A stretch of DNA of 64,000 bases from the NCBI GenBank assembly GCA_963922205.1, contig CAWUHX010000073.1, positions 558,001 to 622,000 on the forward strand, written 5' to 3'. Made by a program: the position numbers and the translations under genes. A model generated the notes under the pieces. It had not been told where the DNA came from. It saw only the letters and a list, made by a program, of their open reading frames with translations, and made no database searches. This stretch comes from Romanomermis culicivorax (lineage: Eukaryota > Nematoda > Enoplea > Mermithida > Mermithidae). Every line of letters starts with the position of its first letter. The stretch's first letter is position 1. Below, piece after piece: positions 22,279 to 32,193 of the stretch.

Positions 22279-23529
22279 ATGCCGATAGCAGAGTTAGAAA
22301 GGTGGTTTTTTGCCGCTTTTGAGTTCTGGCCGACCAACTCTATCGAGCCGATAACTGTTCCCATGGGAAGTGTGGAAAGGGTAGTAAAACACCTCAAAAG
22401 CAGCACTTTCCGAGGCATGAACATTGTCGGCTTCGATGTAGAGAACGTGAATCGCGAGGACGCTAGAAAACTATTTAGGTGGGGGGGGGGGGTCGAAAAC
22501 GAAAAAGGCAACCAGTTTGCCAGATTACTTTTGTTCGCCCACCTAAATGGTAAAAGGTTCATAATCAACTTAACATTGCTGCAAGAGCAAGAGTGGAACA
22601 TCTTGTTACACTTTTTATGCTCAGTGACATTGTTAGTCGGTTATGCGGTTTTGGAGGACATAGTTTCAATTATCAATGTCCGTGGATGTGGAAAAAGCAC
22701 CGATGGTCGCGATTTGTCTGACGCGATTAGATGTAGTATCAAGGATGGAAATCTCGGAAGATACTACGATCTAAGCATTACGGCAAAGCAGATCATGGGA
22801 AGGGAGATTACCAAATCCAGGAAAGCAGGTATCTGCCCTGAGACATTGAAATTGAAAGGCCTCTTTGCCGAAATGTATTTGGCTGATATCCGTCCTCACC
22901 AGACTGATTTCAGTCTTTTACGTAATAGGCAAAGTGTGGCCAAAGAAAGAGTCCCCGAGGAGATACTGCAGTACACTGGTATGGATGCGTACTTTTCTTT
23001 GGCAATTTTTATGGGAGCATTTCACTATGGGTACGTGATTGAGCTATGTGGGGGAGTTGCTAACTTTCCTCACGATATAGTCCATCCCTCCCAGATTGAA
23101 ATTCTCTCATATAAATTTTATCAGTTTTACTCATATATAGTTACGGACTATAAACTATGTAACTTTGAGGGTACACCTGATATTGTGGTTAGGCAGCCTG
23201 AGGCCACCTACTACATGATGCGCCAAGAAATGTACGCAAGATGGGCCAAGCAAGTGCAAGAAATACAGCCTAAATTTCATTGCCATCGGGACATCTGCAA
23301 TCCTAGGAAAGGGAAAGAAAATTTGCCGTGGCGGGGCATCTACCCAGGTGCTTACTGTCAGGGTAAAAAATTAAAGCCCAATTCCTATGATGAAGCAAGT
23401 GATCCCGCGGAGGACGAAATGATTAGGCCTGAACAGGGCTTGTCCGCCAAGGATAAGAGTGAAGGAGAAGGAAAGGAGGAAGAAGGGTATCAAGGGAGCA
23501 AAAGTAGAACAAAAAGAGGAAGACAGTAA
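22279..23529 (+). CDS. DEDDy 3'-5' exonuclease carried by the LTR element
   Basis: An uninterrupted 416-codon ORF. Residues ~45-245 have the three exonuclease motifs of the DnaQ-like DEDDy family (WRN exonuclease, RNase D, MUT-7): motif I NIVGFDVENV with D53 and E55, motif II LVGYAVLEDIVSI with D127, and motif III LQYTGMDAYFSLAIF with Y232 and D236 in the Y-x3-D spacing. Between II and III are a YYDLS block and a KLKGLFAEMYL block, matching the 'DL' and 'sL-x-x-L' signatures. Thus all predicted metal ligands are present. Family members remove nucleotides from the 3' ends of DNA or RNA. The C-terminal third is basic and low complexity, ending in KSRTKRGRQ. A 12-G run at 22481-22492 lies within the frame without breaking it. 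The start at 22279 is the first ATG after an in-frame TAA at 22237. Splicing may extend it upstream. It occupies the env position. No signal peptide or membrane segment is seen. Confidence 0.82.
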   Translation: MPIAELERWFFAAFEFWPTNSIEPITVPMGSVERVVKHLKSSTFRGMNIVGFDVENVNREDARKLFRWGGGVENEKGNQFARLLLFAHLNGKRFIINLTLLQEQEWNILLHFLCSVTLLVGYAVLEDIVSIINVRGCGKSTDGRDLSDAIRCSIKDGNLGRYYDLSITAKQIMGREITKSRKAGICPETLKLKGLFAEMYLADIRPHQTDFSLLRNRQSVAKERVPEEILQYTGMDAYFSLAIFMGAFHYGYVIELCGGVANFPHDIVHPSQIEILSYKFYQFYSYIVTDYKLCNFEGTPDIVVRQPEATYYMMRQEMYARWAKQVQEIQPKFHCHRDICNPRKGKENLPWRGIYPGAYCQGKKLKPNSYDEASDPAEDEMIRPEQGLSAKDKSEGEGKEEEGYQGSKSRTKRGRQ

Positions 23530-24280
23530 GACGGCGACTTCGTCCGTCATATTGACCTCAACTTCTACGATTACCTCCACTGCTACCCCCACTTCTCAAA
23601 TTACTTCCACTTCAACTGGAACACTGTCATTGGCTACATCTTCAGTGGCAACTGCAACTCAAGATAGTACATCCAAAACTAGTCAAACTTCAGGGGCAAT
23701 AGGCCTTGCGATGGGGAAACCGACACCGAAAGGTCAGGCAAAACCCAGCAAGGACCAAAAACCAGGAGTGGCAGCTAGTCAAGTGCAAGTGGCTGGTTCT
23801 GGTAAAATTAAGCATGCACAGGCTGCTCAGGCAACTGAAACGCCAGGAGTGACTGCAGAAAAATTCAAGGACAGTCTCTTGGACTTCTGGGATGTCTATC
23901 GACCAAAAGCCAGAGAATCTGGACCCATATCATTTTTTACGAGTGCAGTGGCCAAGTATTTTGCTTTTGAGCAATTTGGGTCGGAAAGGGTTTTCTTCAT
24001 GGTAAATGATGCCGTTAGGGAAATCTACCGGGATTACGAACAACAGTTCAGAATCCAGGGAGCTTTTCTCTATGATCGGACCAATTTACCAGAAGAACTC
24101 TGGGAAAGAGTCATGTATGACTTTCTCCCCAGGTGGCTCAAGGGGGAGAGAGCACCTGATGTGTTTTCCTCAGTTAGGTATTTGGTTATGATGCTATTCC
24201 TCGTGTTGGAATGCGCCCCGCTATCCCCGATGCATGTTGGAAACATTTATGCCAGGGCGATGGTGGCAGCAAATAACTGA
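23459..24280 (+). pseudogene. Third-region C-terminal half: Ser/Thr-rich linker plus unrecognised domain
   Basis: An open frame of 273 codons, in the next frame and overlapping the end of the exonuclease ORF by about 70 bp, so either a mutation or a frameshift joins them. Residues ~25-75 are Ser/Thr-rich (ITSTATPTSQITSTSTGT). Residues ~75-125 are Gln/Ala/Lys-rich. From ~130 on comes a compact hydrophobic/charged segment (LLDFWDVYRPKARESG, FWERV-like Trp and Arg positions, LPRWLKGERAPD) that looks folded and helical. I do not recognise this domain. A capsid-like role is conceivable because a nucleic-acid-binding tail follows. It ends in TGA at 24278-24280, after which the same frame stays open for 18 codons to a second TGA. 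Confidence 0.55.
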
Positions 24281-24340
24281 CTGTTGAGGGTGTATAATAA
24301 CCAAGATACCCCTTTGGAATACAAAACGGCCTTTTGATCA

Positions 24341-24736
24341 GTGATGCTCAGTAGCAATCACCAGGTCGGAGTGATGGGAGCCAAAAGAAGCGCCAGTTCA
24401 GACTTGCAAAGCTCTGTTAAGTTCAGTAAAGCTCAAGAGAGAAAAACTGGTGCTACTTTGAAGGTTCCCCGACCTCAAGGCCAGGGTCAAGGCCAAGGAA
24501 GCCAGGAAGTAGCCCCAATTACACAGGGAAAGGTGCAAAAGAATGGTAACCGCGGCCGAGGCCAGTTTCAGTTCCACAACCCCAACAGGGGTGGTTGTGG
24601 AGCAGTGCGTGGCAGAGGTGCCGCGCCTCAGGTGCAAGGTAGAGGTGGCCAGCAGGGCCAATGGGTATGGAGACCCTACGGAGGTCGTGGAGGAGCCCAC
24701 AGAGGGGCGCAAGGAGGCGGCGGGCTGCAACAGTAA
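24341..24736 (+). pseudogene. RGG/Gln-rich basic tail of the third region
   Basis: 131 codons in the same frame as the preceding piece, after TGA at 24335-24337. The sequence turns into [25 protein letters not shown] and [15 protein letters not shown] repeats, a classic RGG-box RNA-binding region and GC-rich compared with its surroundings. The two TGA codons separating it from the previous piece are single-base changes away from sense, so it was probably the C-terminus of one long protein. The same kind of tail ends the Gag of this element. Confidence 0.6.
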
Positions 24737-25042
24737 TTTAGCTGCATGGTTTTTGGCCAAAAAATATCGTTTTCGCATTTATTTTTCACAAAAAAACACA
24801 AAATACAAAAACAAATACAAAACCACAAAAATACAAAAAAAATACAAAATACAAAATACAAAAATTGTTGCGTGCTTTAAATTTTTATTTGCTTTTTCAT
24901 ACCTCGCATAGCCAAACAGGCATGTACAAAAATTTATTTTTTCACCTAATCTCGGTTACAATCTCGCCTTATTTTTCTTTCTTTTTTTTTTTTTGCTCAA
25001 TCGATACGCCGGGATTTGATTTTTTTGTGATATGCGTACTAA
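24737..25042 (+). other. A-rich 3' untranslated stretch before the 3' LTR
   Basis: It contains repeated ACAAAATACAAA units (24790-24862) and a T-run near 24980. No clear purine-only polypurine tract is visible at the inferred LTR start, which leaves that boundary uncertain. Confidence 0.5.
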
Positions 25043-25553
25043 TGTACATATTTTGTAAATTATTTAGATATTAGAAAAATTTTTTGGGATTGTTTGTTTA
25101 TTTTTAATAAAGACAAATCGGTGGGCCAGTAGGCCAATTTTTATATTATTGTTTATATTATATTTTGTGGAGAATTTCCGCCCGAAATACAACGACCCCC
25201 TGCCGGACATTCATTGGATTACTCGCAGGAGAGGGAATGCAGGTTAGACCCCGGATTTCTGGAGTGCCACCCAGCGTGCAAGTCTACATTTACAACTCAG
25301 TTCTCAGCCTGACTTCTAGGTTTTACCCTGGTTTGAAGTTACTTGAGCTCAAAGAGTTATTAAATCTTCTGCAGTTCTTTGGAACGAAAGCAGGAGATCT
25401 TTGTTGATTTTGAGACTGACCGAACTGTTGCAAACCTATTCTACCTAAGGTTTCGGCCTGATTAGGTGAATTAGGGAGTGACTGATTAGGTCTATTTTTG
25501 ATACCAATTCCTTTATTATATTTCTCAACCTCAACCAAAGTCTCATTTCAACA
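25043..25553 (+). repeat. 3' LTR
   Basis: Matches the 5' LTR in order and ends TTTCAACA at 25553. AATAAAGA at about 25109 could serve as a poly(A) signal. Confidence 0.75.
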
Positions 25554-25555
25554 CA

Positions 25556-27040
25556 GTATAGTTGACAATTTGATTCAGAATTCTCTCGATTTGATGAGTT
25601 TTATAGATGAACTGTCTTAAGATTGTATAGCTTGTAGGTGCTGTTGATAACTTGTCATGAAAAATAGTTGGAGTATTGAACTGAAAGATTTTATAGTGAC
25701 TTTTCCAAGCCAGTTCAAGAGGTACATTTGTAACATGAACAACACCACGTGTTGTTTTCCAAGTAGTGTTTACTTTGAAAATGCCTACAGCATGATGATG
25801 GCAATCTACCTGTGGACTAAAGTCTATCAGGTCAACACCACCTGGTGCAATGAACATCACATGACCATTATGTAGCATAACTGGTAAATATTTGTGACAT
25901 TGATCATTTATCATGTAGTCTTGGTAGACTTGAGTGAAGTTCAGTTGGCGACATGGCCAAACTGTGGGAGCTTCACCTGTAAATTCAGCTGTAATATCAT
26001 TTCTCTGATGAAAGGCTCCTGCTCCAATGGTCAAGTTGGGGCAACTTCCAAGTTAGATCTAAATATCTTCGAGCATGTCTACACGTTTCCATCCAGATGT
26101 GATGAAAATTCATGATTTCGGTTTGAGAAATTTTATGCTGTAAATAATTTTATTTTGCATTAATGGGATCAGGATCAAGTATGTTTCCATGATAGTTCTG
26201 GAGTTTTTCACTTTTATACTGAGTCAAAACTCGGACACTTATTTTTTGTTTGGTTAGGATTGCATTTCGTATCTTAGGGCAATGCTTATAAGAATATTTA
26301 ATGCTAAATGCTCCTTGTAATTCATCAATGATGAAAAAGGAATTTGTTACCATGGCAAAATAATTACCTTTGAAAGTAAATGGACAAATGTGACCTATAT
26401 TGGAGTTATCCTAGAGAAATGCCCCATCTGTTGTTATGCATTCACCTGAAGATGGTGTGAAATCTTCTAGATCTGATATTAATGATTTATCATTCCAAGT
26501 GGCAATATGACCTTCTATGAAGAAATTTGTTACTGTGTTGCAAATATCTCGGCAACACCCTTTAAATTTAACTTCTAATGAGTTGTTTGTGGAGAAAATG
26601 TTATGTCTTCATTTGAATATAGGCTGGCCATTGAAAATCTTTGAATGTAATGCATTTTTGCATTGATCTGGAGTTACAGTATGAGTGGTGATTTTATCTA
26701 AGATGACAGATTTATACCCAAAGAATCCTGTGGTAGTGCAAACTGTAATATTGTTGAGAGAAAATTTTATATGGTTTACACTCAATTTCTCTGAGTACTT
26801 CCATGGCATGTCCACTTCTAGCAGACTCACATATTTGATAAGCTCTACAGAAGAGATCTCTCACTACATTTGTGTGCCATAATGGAGTGTGATTCCTCTC
26901 TTGGTATGTGTACTGCAGCTGTAATATTGTTGGGAGCAAATTTCATATTTTCTGGTGGTTTACACTCAATTTCTCTAGGTACTTCCATGACATGTCAACT
27001 TCTAGCAGATCCACATATTTGATAAGCACTACAAAAGTTT
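25556..27040 (-). pseudogene. Env-like glycoprotein debris (minus strand)
   Basis: Read right to left, several minus-strand open pieces (26712-26939, 26609-26830, 26150-26353, 25543-26034) are rich in Cys, Asn-x-Ser/Thr and aromatic residues, as in an extracellular glycoprotein. Motifs such as ECITTDGAF and IGHICPF recall the cysteine-rich ectodomains of Env-like proteins of invertebrate LTR elements, but I cannot place a fusion peptide or a membrane anchor. Stops interrupt it several times, and an internal block is duplicated (26735-26855 and 26917-27040). The LTR element at 14-25.5 kb ends directly at its left edge, perhaps having inserted into it. Confidence 0.38.
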
Positions 27041-27068
27041 ACTGGATTAAAAATGATAAATAGCAGGG

Positions 27069-27118
27069 CTAAATTTTACAAGTGGGTTCCTGGCATTCGG
27101 GTGACTTGTAAAATTTAG
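27069..27118. repeat. Hairpin with 15-bp perfect arms
   Basis: CTAAATTTTACAAGT at 27069-27083 is exactly complementary to 27104-27118, with a 20-nt loop. It could be a small foldback element or a structured RNA. A G-rich run (27181-27199) follows. Confidence 0.8.
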
Positions 27119-27539
27119 CGCCAAGGATTCCAAAATGATGCTGGAATATTTTTTAGGTGCCGCTGTGGATGCTGGTAGCCTGGGGGGAGGGGGGGGGCAG
27201 AAATTGAGGCGATTTGGGTGTAATAAAATTCATTTTATTATAAATAGTAAGATGTGAACAATGTGTATTTGTAGGAGTGTAAATTGAAAGTGAGAGAATC
27301 GTGTGATGAAGTGTGAAGTTGGTGAGCAGGTTTATATGATGCAGTTGGAGGGAGCAGTATTTATTGGACCTGTGTACTGTTGATTGATTGATGACCAGCT
27401 GTCAATTGTGGTCAGCTGGTAATAAACAAAATTATTGTCAACGTAATTATTCAATTTTGTCGATGACGGTTTGAAGGATGGAAGTGATCAGTGGTATGGG
27501 GAGCAAAAAAAAAGTGAGTGATTTGTGAGGAATTGCTGT

Positions 27540-28830
27540 AGTTGATTCTGAGAAAATTCTGAAAAGCTGATTTTGATGAGGAGTGCTTTATGGATCAGTT
27601 TCCTGGATATTTTGTTGAGTTGTAGCCATGGTCAAGATCCTCAAAGAATGGCCCAAAAATTGGGCGAGTGGGGGCTTGTGCCAGTTGCTGGAATGCCCAA
27701 ACTGTTGAGGGATAATGACCTTGGGGAATGACAGTAGTCAGTAATTTGTGAAGGAATGGTTTTTGATGATCATGATTCATGATAATCAGGACTTTTACAT
27801 TTTTAGAAATAATCGGTTGAGATGGTGCTGTAAGCGAAAAATTTTGAGGAAGAAGATGAAGAGTCGAAGATGTGACACAAGGATAGGATTCAGGTTAGTA
27901 TTATATGGGTTACTGTAGTGATTGGTTGAAACAAGGCTGCTGATTTCAGGTTTGGAACGTTTTTCGAAGGAGCTCATTTGCCAATATGGAAAAAATTGGG
28001 TTTTGTTCATTTTTGGGCAGTAGGTGTCAATCTGGTGATGATTGGCAATCAAATTGAAAGTTATAACATTGGCGGATTGGGCCTCCCTTTGTCATGAAGT
28101 GTTGTTCGATGCCTTAATTAATCATGGTGAAAAACTTGGTGGAAAAGACAAGGTCGTCGAGATTAATGAGTCAAAGTTTGGAAAACGAAAATACCACTAT
28201 GGTGAGTGCTAAGTTTGGATTTCCTGTACAATTTTGAGGGTTGGGTTATGGTTAATTATGGAAAATGAATAAAATGTGGTAGCAAAGTTTTGGAAAAAGT
28301 GGAAATGATAAGTCTCAAGTGGGACTTGGGGTCTGTTTTTTTAAGGATACCATGTGGACGGGATTTGGGTTTTTGGTGAGTATGAATGTGGTAGTGGTTG
28401 GACATTTATGGTGCCTGCGGAAAATCGTTCGAAGGAGACATTATTAGCGACAATAAAAGAATGGATCTTGCCAGGAACAACCATCCACAGTGACTTATGG
28501 AGAGCCTATAATTGTTTGAGTGTAAGGGATATTACTGTATATGGGTTTGGTGAAATTTATAGGCAATTTGCAGGACGAAAGATATGTTCACTACACAGTG
28601 AACCAATTTTAAAGATCTTGAAACTGGGGTGCACACAAATTCAATCAAGTCATTATGGTGTGCAGCAAAGGCATCTCTGTCATCAGCTGGTCGTGGGAAG
28701 GAGTACATAGCTGGCAACCTTTCAGGATATATGTTTTTGTGTCGATGTCACAAGTTGGAATTGGATCCAATGTTGGAATTCTTCCAGTCGGTGGGCAAAC
28801 TTTATAACTCAGTGGCGGCGTTATGATTGA
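27540..28830 (+). pseudogene. Dead intron-bearing Merlin/ISXO2-type transposase
   Basis: Decayed homologue of the gene at 61666-63644. The N-terminal piece near 27640-27705 reads MAQKLGEWGLVPVAGMPKL. The core resumes with VVEINESKFGKRKYHYG at ~28160-28200, followed by a donor GTGAGT, an intron, and an AAG acceptor-like site leading to YHVDGIWVFGEYE, then HSDLWRAYNCL and IKSLWCAAKASL with IAGNLSGYMF. The intron falls at exactly the same codon as in the 62-kb gene. The first catalytic Asp is Asn (EINES) and the catalytic Glu is Lys (IKS), so it is inactive besides being frame-broken. Confidence 0.78.
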
Positions 28831-28936
28831 AAGAAGGCGATAATGGGCCAGTGAGGATACTGTTGTTTTAGTTTGTCCATCAAATCTCCATATGAATAAG
28901 GAGCAAGTATAGATTTTTACATACAATGCAGTGTAG

Positions 28937-29360
28937 CTAGTGCTTGACCCATTTGGTGTGACTGAAAGTTTGACCTTGAAGAACCATGTATTTGTCTAAT
29001 TTCTCAAGCCAATCACTAAATGACTCTCCAATGCAGACTGAAAATGTTGGTGGTGGCCTAAAAGCAAAATTTGGGTTTATCCTCATACATTTGGTATTAT
29101 CATCAATAGCTAGACTCATGTTTTGCAATGTTCTGCTTAAGGGGTCAATAACATCCTGAAGAATTTTTCAACTGTTCATGCCAAAACATCTGGTTGAACA
29201 CCCACTAGTGACTGATCCAAATCAGCATTTGTCTCATCTAATTTTCGCACAATGAACGCAGTGTTAGCAATTATAGAACCCTTTGCTTCATTTATGACTT
29301 TTTGAAAACTTCCTGAAAGTGTTAGTTAGGATTTTGGATCAATTGCCGAGGATGAGGTGT
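28937..29360 (-). pseudogene. Gag N-terminal fragment (minus strand)
   Basis: The minus-strand frame 28937-29128 contains FRPPPTFSVCIGESFSDWLEKL, the typical start of many Gypsy capsids (a P-P-x-F segment followed by an acidic stretch and W-x-x-x-F/L). Upstream on the same strand (to ~29360), short pieces continue in other frames. No zinc knuckle is attached. It may belong with the gag at 58-59.6 kb or the env-like debris at 25.6-27 kb, both on the same strand. Confidence 0.45.
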
Positions 29361-29659
29361 GCTTTGAGTGCTTCCTGGTCATCACAGTTGTAAAAGAAAT
29401 TGATTCAAAACCACGTGCAAATTGGAAAAGAAATGTATGAAAAATATTTTAATCAGCAAGAACTGTGCTCCTTAATGGCTTTGTTCTTGAAATATGATTT
29501 TATGTAGTCAGACTTGATGGCCGATGCCTGCTGTGCTCAGGGGGTCCAGATCCCCTAGGCTGAGCTATGGCTAGTTGCTAGAAAAGTCAGAAAATTTGTT
29601 TCAAGTTTAGCCCAGCCTGGCCAAAGTTGTCAAGGCACAGGCAATAGGAATGGAGCTGA
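29361..29659. other. No recognisable gene
   Basis: AT-rich spacer without supported features. Confidence 0.35.
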
Positions 29660-30802
29660 TCCTTTCTAGTGTAGGTTTTATGAGCCAATGTGGAATGCAA
29701 TATTAAACAACAACTCACTTGAAACCATTTTAATAGCTAATCAAAAAAAAAAATATATATATATATACATTACAATAAATTGTAAAACGTCAAAAAATAT
29801 ATGAGAACATTGAAAGTCCACTTTTCAAAGAATGAGCTGCCCTTTTTATAACGGTCTTTGTGAGTTATCATCTGTTTTCTCGAATTGTATCTTGAGAATC
29901 TAATTATGTGGGTCTGGTTACAAAATTTAGTTACTTGCCGACTACTTTCATATCGGAGTATTTTCCTAATAGGGTTTTTAATAAGATTTTGTGATATAAA
30001 TGTAGTCATTTGGGAATACTATCATTTTGACTGATGAGATTTTATCTGTCTACAGTTTGTTGAAAAATCATAATACAATAAAAGGCACAATAATACACTT
30101 TTCATTACATTTTTTAAGAATGTAATAGGCTGATAAATTCTGTTCCTTCCCATTCACTCTACCTGTGTTTGGCGAGAGGGCAGACTAGAAATGATCAATC
30201 CATAAACGTGCAACTGTTGATGCCTTCTTGCTTTTCAGGCCACTGAGTTCTTCTTCTTCTAATTTGTTATGTTGTCTACTGTTAAATATTGATAACTGTA
30301 GTTAAAGTTATGAAATTTATATTGTGAAACAACTATTTAACAGATCAAGCAAGTATGATGAGTGATCCTATTTATCTGGATGACCAAAGTTTCAGGAAAT
30401 TTTTCATTTATACTGTAATGCAGCAACTATTTTGCAACAAAAAATCAAGGAATATATTACACTTCAATTCCGGATTTTTATAAGTGAGTTCTTTAGCTGA
30501 ACTGTACAAGCATGAATCACTAGTATGATCTGATTATAGCTTGTAGAGCTCTTTGATGCCAGTGATGCCAAGGAAATCCATCATTGCTTTGATAATCTTG
30601 AGTGACTAAAACTCTGGTAATTTTGTCATCATGTTGTCAGCTGAGTTATGTTGGGATATTTCCAAGCAGATAATGATAGCCCAATTGTGAAGCTTGAATC
30701 TAAAATTTACAGTGAGTAAATCAATTGAAAGCCAGCAATGATACTGAGCTTTTAGCCTGCTCTGCTCACAGGACGTAGAGGCTGGGGTCAGCCTTTCTAT
30801 AC
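29660..30802 (-). repeat. Right arm of the 1-kb inverted repeat pair
   Basis: Reverse-complement partner of 3068-4085. It begins with a GTTTTATGAGCC block and ends with GGCTGGGGTCAGCCTTTC. An AT-dinucleotide run follows A10 near 29744-29766. Confidence 0.75.
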
Positions 30803-30822
30803 AAAGGAAAATTTCACATGGA

Positions 30823-31055
30823 TTTTTGTTATAGATGTGGAAAATAGGAGTGAAGATGAGTTCAATGAGGTCAAACCACTCTTCTCCTTCCTTGGGCTCG
30901 TTGGCGACCATGAGCCCAATGAAGAGGTGCCTGACTTGCCCTTGGCCCCTAAAGAGGTATTGGGACTGATCACTTATCTGAATGAGCTGATAGAGCTGGT
31001 CAACAACATGGAACTTAGATGGAACCAGGATGGGGATAAATGGCAGCTGAACTAA
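30823..31055 (+). CDS. Unrecognised acidic ORF, possible single exon
   Basis: An open stretch after a TTTGTTATAG acceptor-like site, locally GC-richer than the flanks, ending in TAA at 31053-31055. The translation is acidic with an LPLAPKEVLGLITYLNEL helix-like segment and a Trp-rich end. No family is recognised. The absence of neighbours of similar composition suggests a stranded fragment of a mobile element. Confidence 0.25.
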
Positions 31056-31070
31056 AAACCCTATTCTCAA

Positions 31071-32193
31071 GGTGAGCCAGGAATTAAGCTACTAGGTTTT
31101 GTACTAGTAGTTTTGGTAAATACAGTAGACAAGATACAATAGAAATGGATGATGATGACATAGAAGTTATTGATTTTAATTTGGAAGAATTTTGTTGAAA
31201 AATATGAGAAAGAGAAGGGTAGATACAAAGATTGGTTGTGTTGTTAGGTGTTCAGGATTGTAATAAAATATGACAGAAATTCGATACTAAGGCCTCTGAG
31301 TATGCATATATGCATAGAGAGCTTACAGATATATGGTAGCACTTTCAGCTTGAAGTTATATGTGGAAAAAATTGATATATTTGAGGATGCATGTAGAACT
31401 TGTAAGTACTTGTATTTTCAGAGTAAAGGGGGTTTGCCAGATCTTGCAGATCGGGATATATTATAGAGACTAATGTATGACAAAACTTATTAAATAATGA
31501 TGTGCTTGTGCATCAAATGAAAGGGGATTAAAGTCAAATCTGAAACTAAAATAATAAGATTGTGGTGGTACAGTTTTAGAGATTTGAGAGAAACTAAGTC
31601 TGGTGCTTAAAATAATAAACAAAAGATGGAAAGGAAGAGATTGTGTTACAGGAATGATAAGGAAAAGTTAGAAGAAAAATTTAAGTGCCTAAATTGCATA
31701 TTCACCAAACTCTACCTTCTCCAGAGTGAGTGCTGTGCACTGAAAGACGAAAAAAAACCTTAATCAAAAGATCAGAAGGATGTGAAGTCTAAGCACTCTG
31801 TAAAGCTAGTTTGCTGAGTATACACATGAAACATAATGTCAAAACTAGATAAAACAAACAATCATGTAAATAACAAACATAAATGATTAGATCATAGCTA
31901 AAACAGACAATGAAATGTGAAAAATAAATGAGAAAGATCATGGTATGAAATGTAAGAAAAACGTCAAGATATATGAACAAAATTGCATTTTACATTTCTG
32001 GATACTTATTATTTAACTTAGGAAATGATAGATTATAATGTGATTGTTTGGAAAATTTCTTGGGAATCTCCATTGATTATATGACCAGTATTGTGATTAT
32101 AATTTGGATATGAATTTTTGGCAATTGAAAATTGGCAGGAAATTTATGGGATTCGTTAATGTAGTTTTGATTGCTATCATACAAATATTGAGG
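31071..32193. other. No recognisable gene
   Basis: AT-rich. The open frame 31248-31466 shows no motif. Confidence 0.35.

Larger units (their letters stand above)
14070..25553 (+). mobile_element. Ty3/Gypsy-order LTR retrotransposon with an exonuclease third ORF
   Basis: Long direct repeats at 14070-14537 and 25043-25553 (3' ends aligned, both ending TTTCAACA) bracket gag, protease, RT, RNase H, integrase and then a third coding region. Integrase lies after RNase H, which defines Ty3/Gypsy order. Total length is about 11.5 kb, long for the family because of a 1.3-kb leader and about 2.5 kb of extra coding sequence after pol. The LTRs differ at many positions, so the insertion is old. Gag-pol carries multiple stops and one clear frameshift (near 18780). 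The left tips of the LTRs are inferred from a TG start and weak alignment and may be off by tens of bases. No target-site duplication is evident. Confidence 0.85.

Noticed and set aside
24543..24911. 122-codon frame overlapping the RGG tail
   Set aside because: Different frame from the upstream domain and without conserved character; the RGG frame continues the third coding region.
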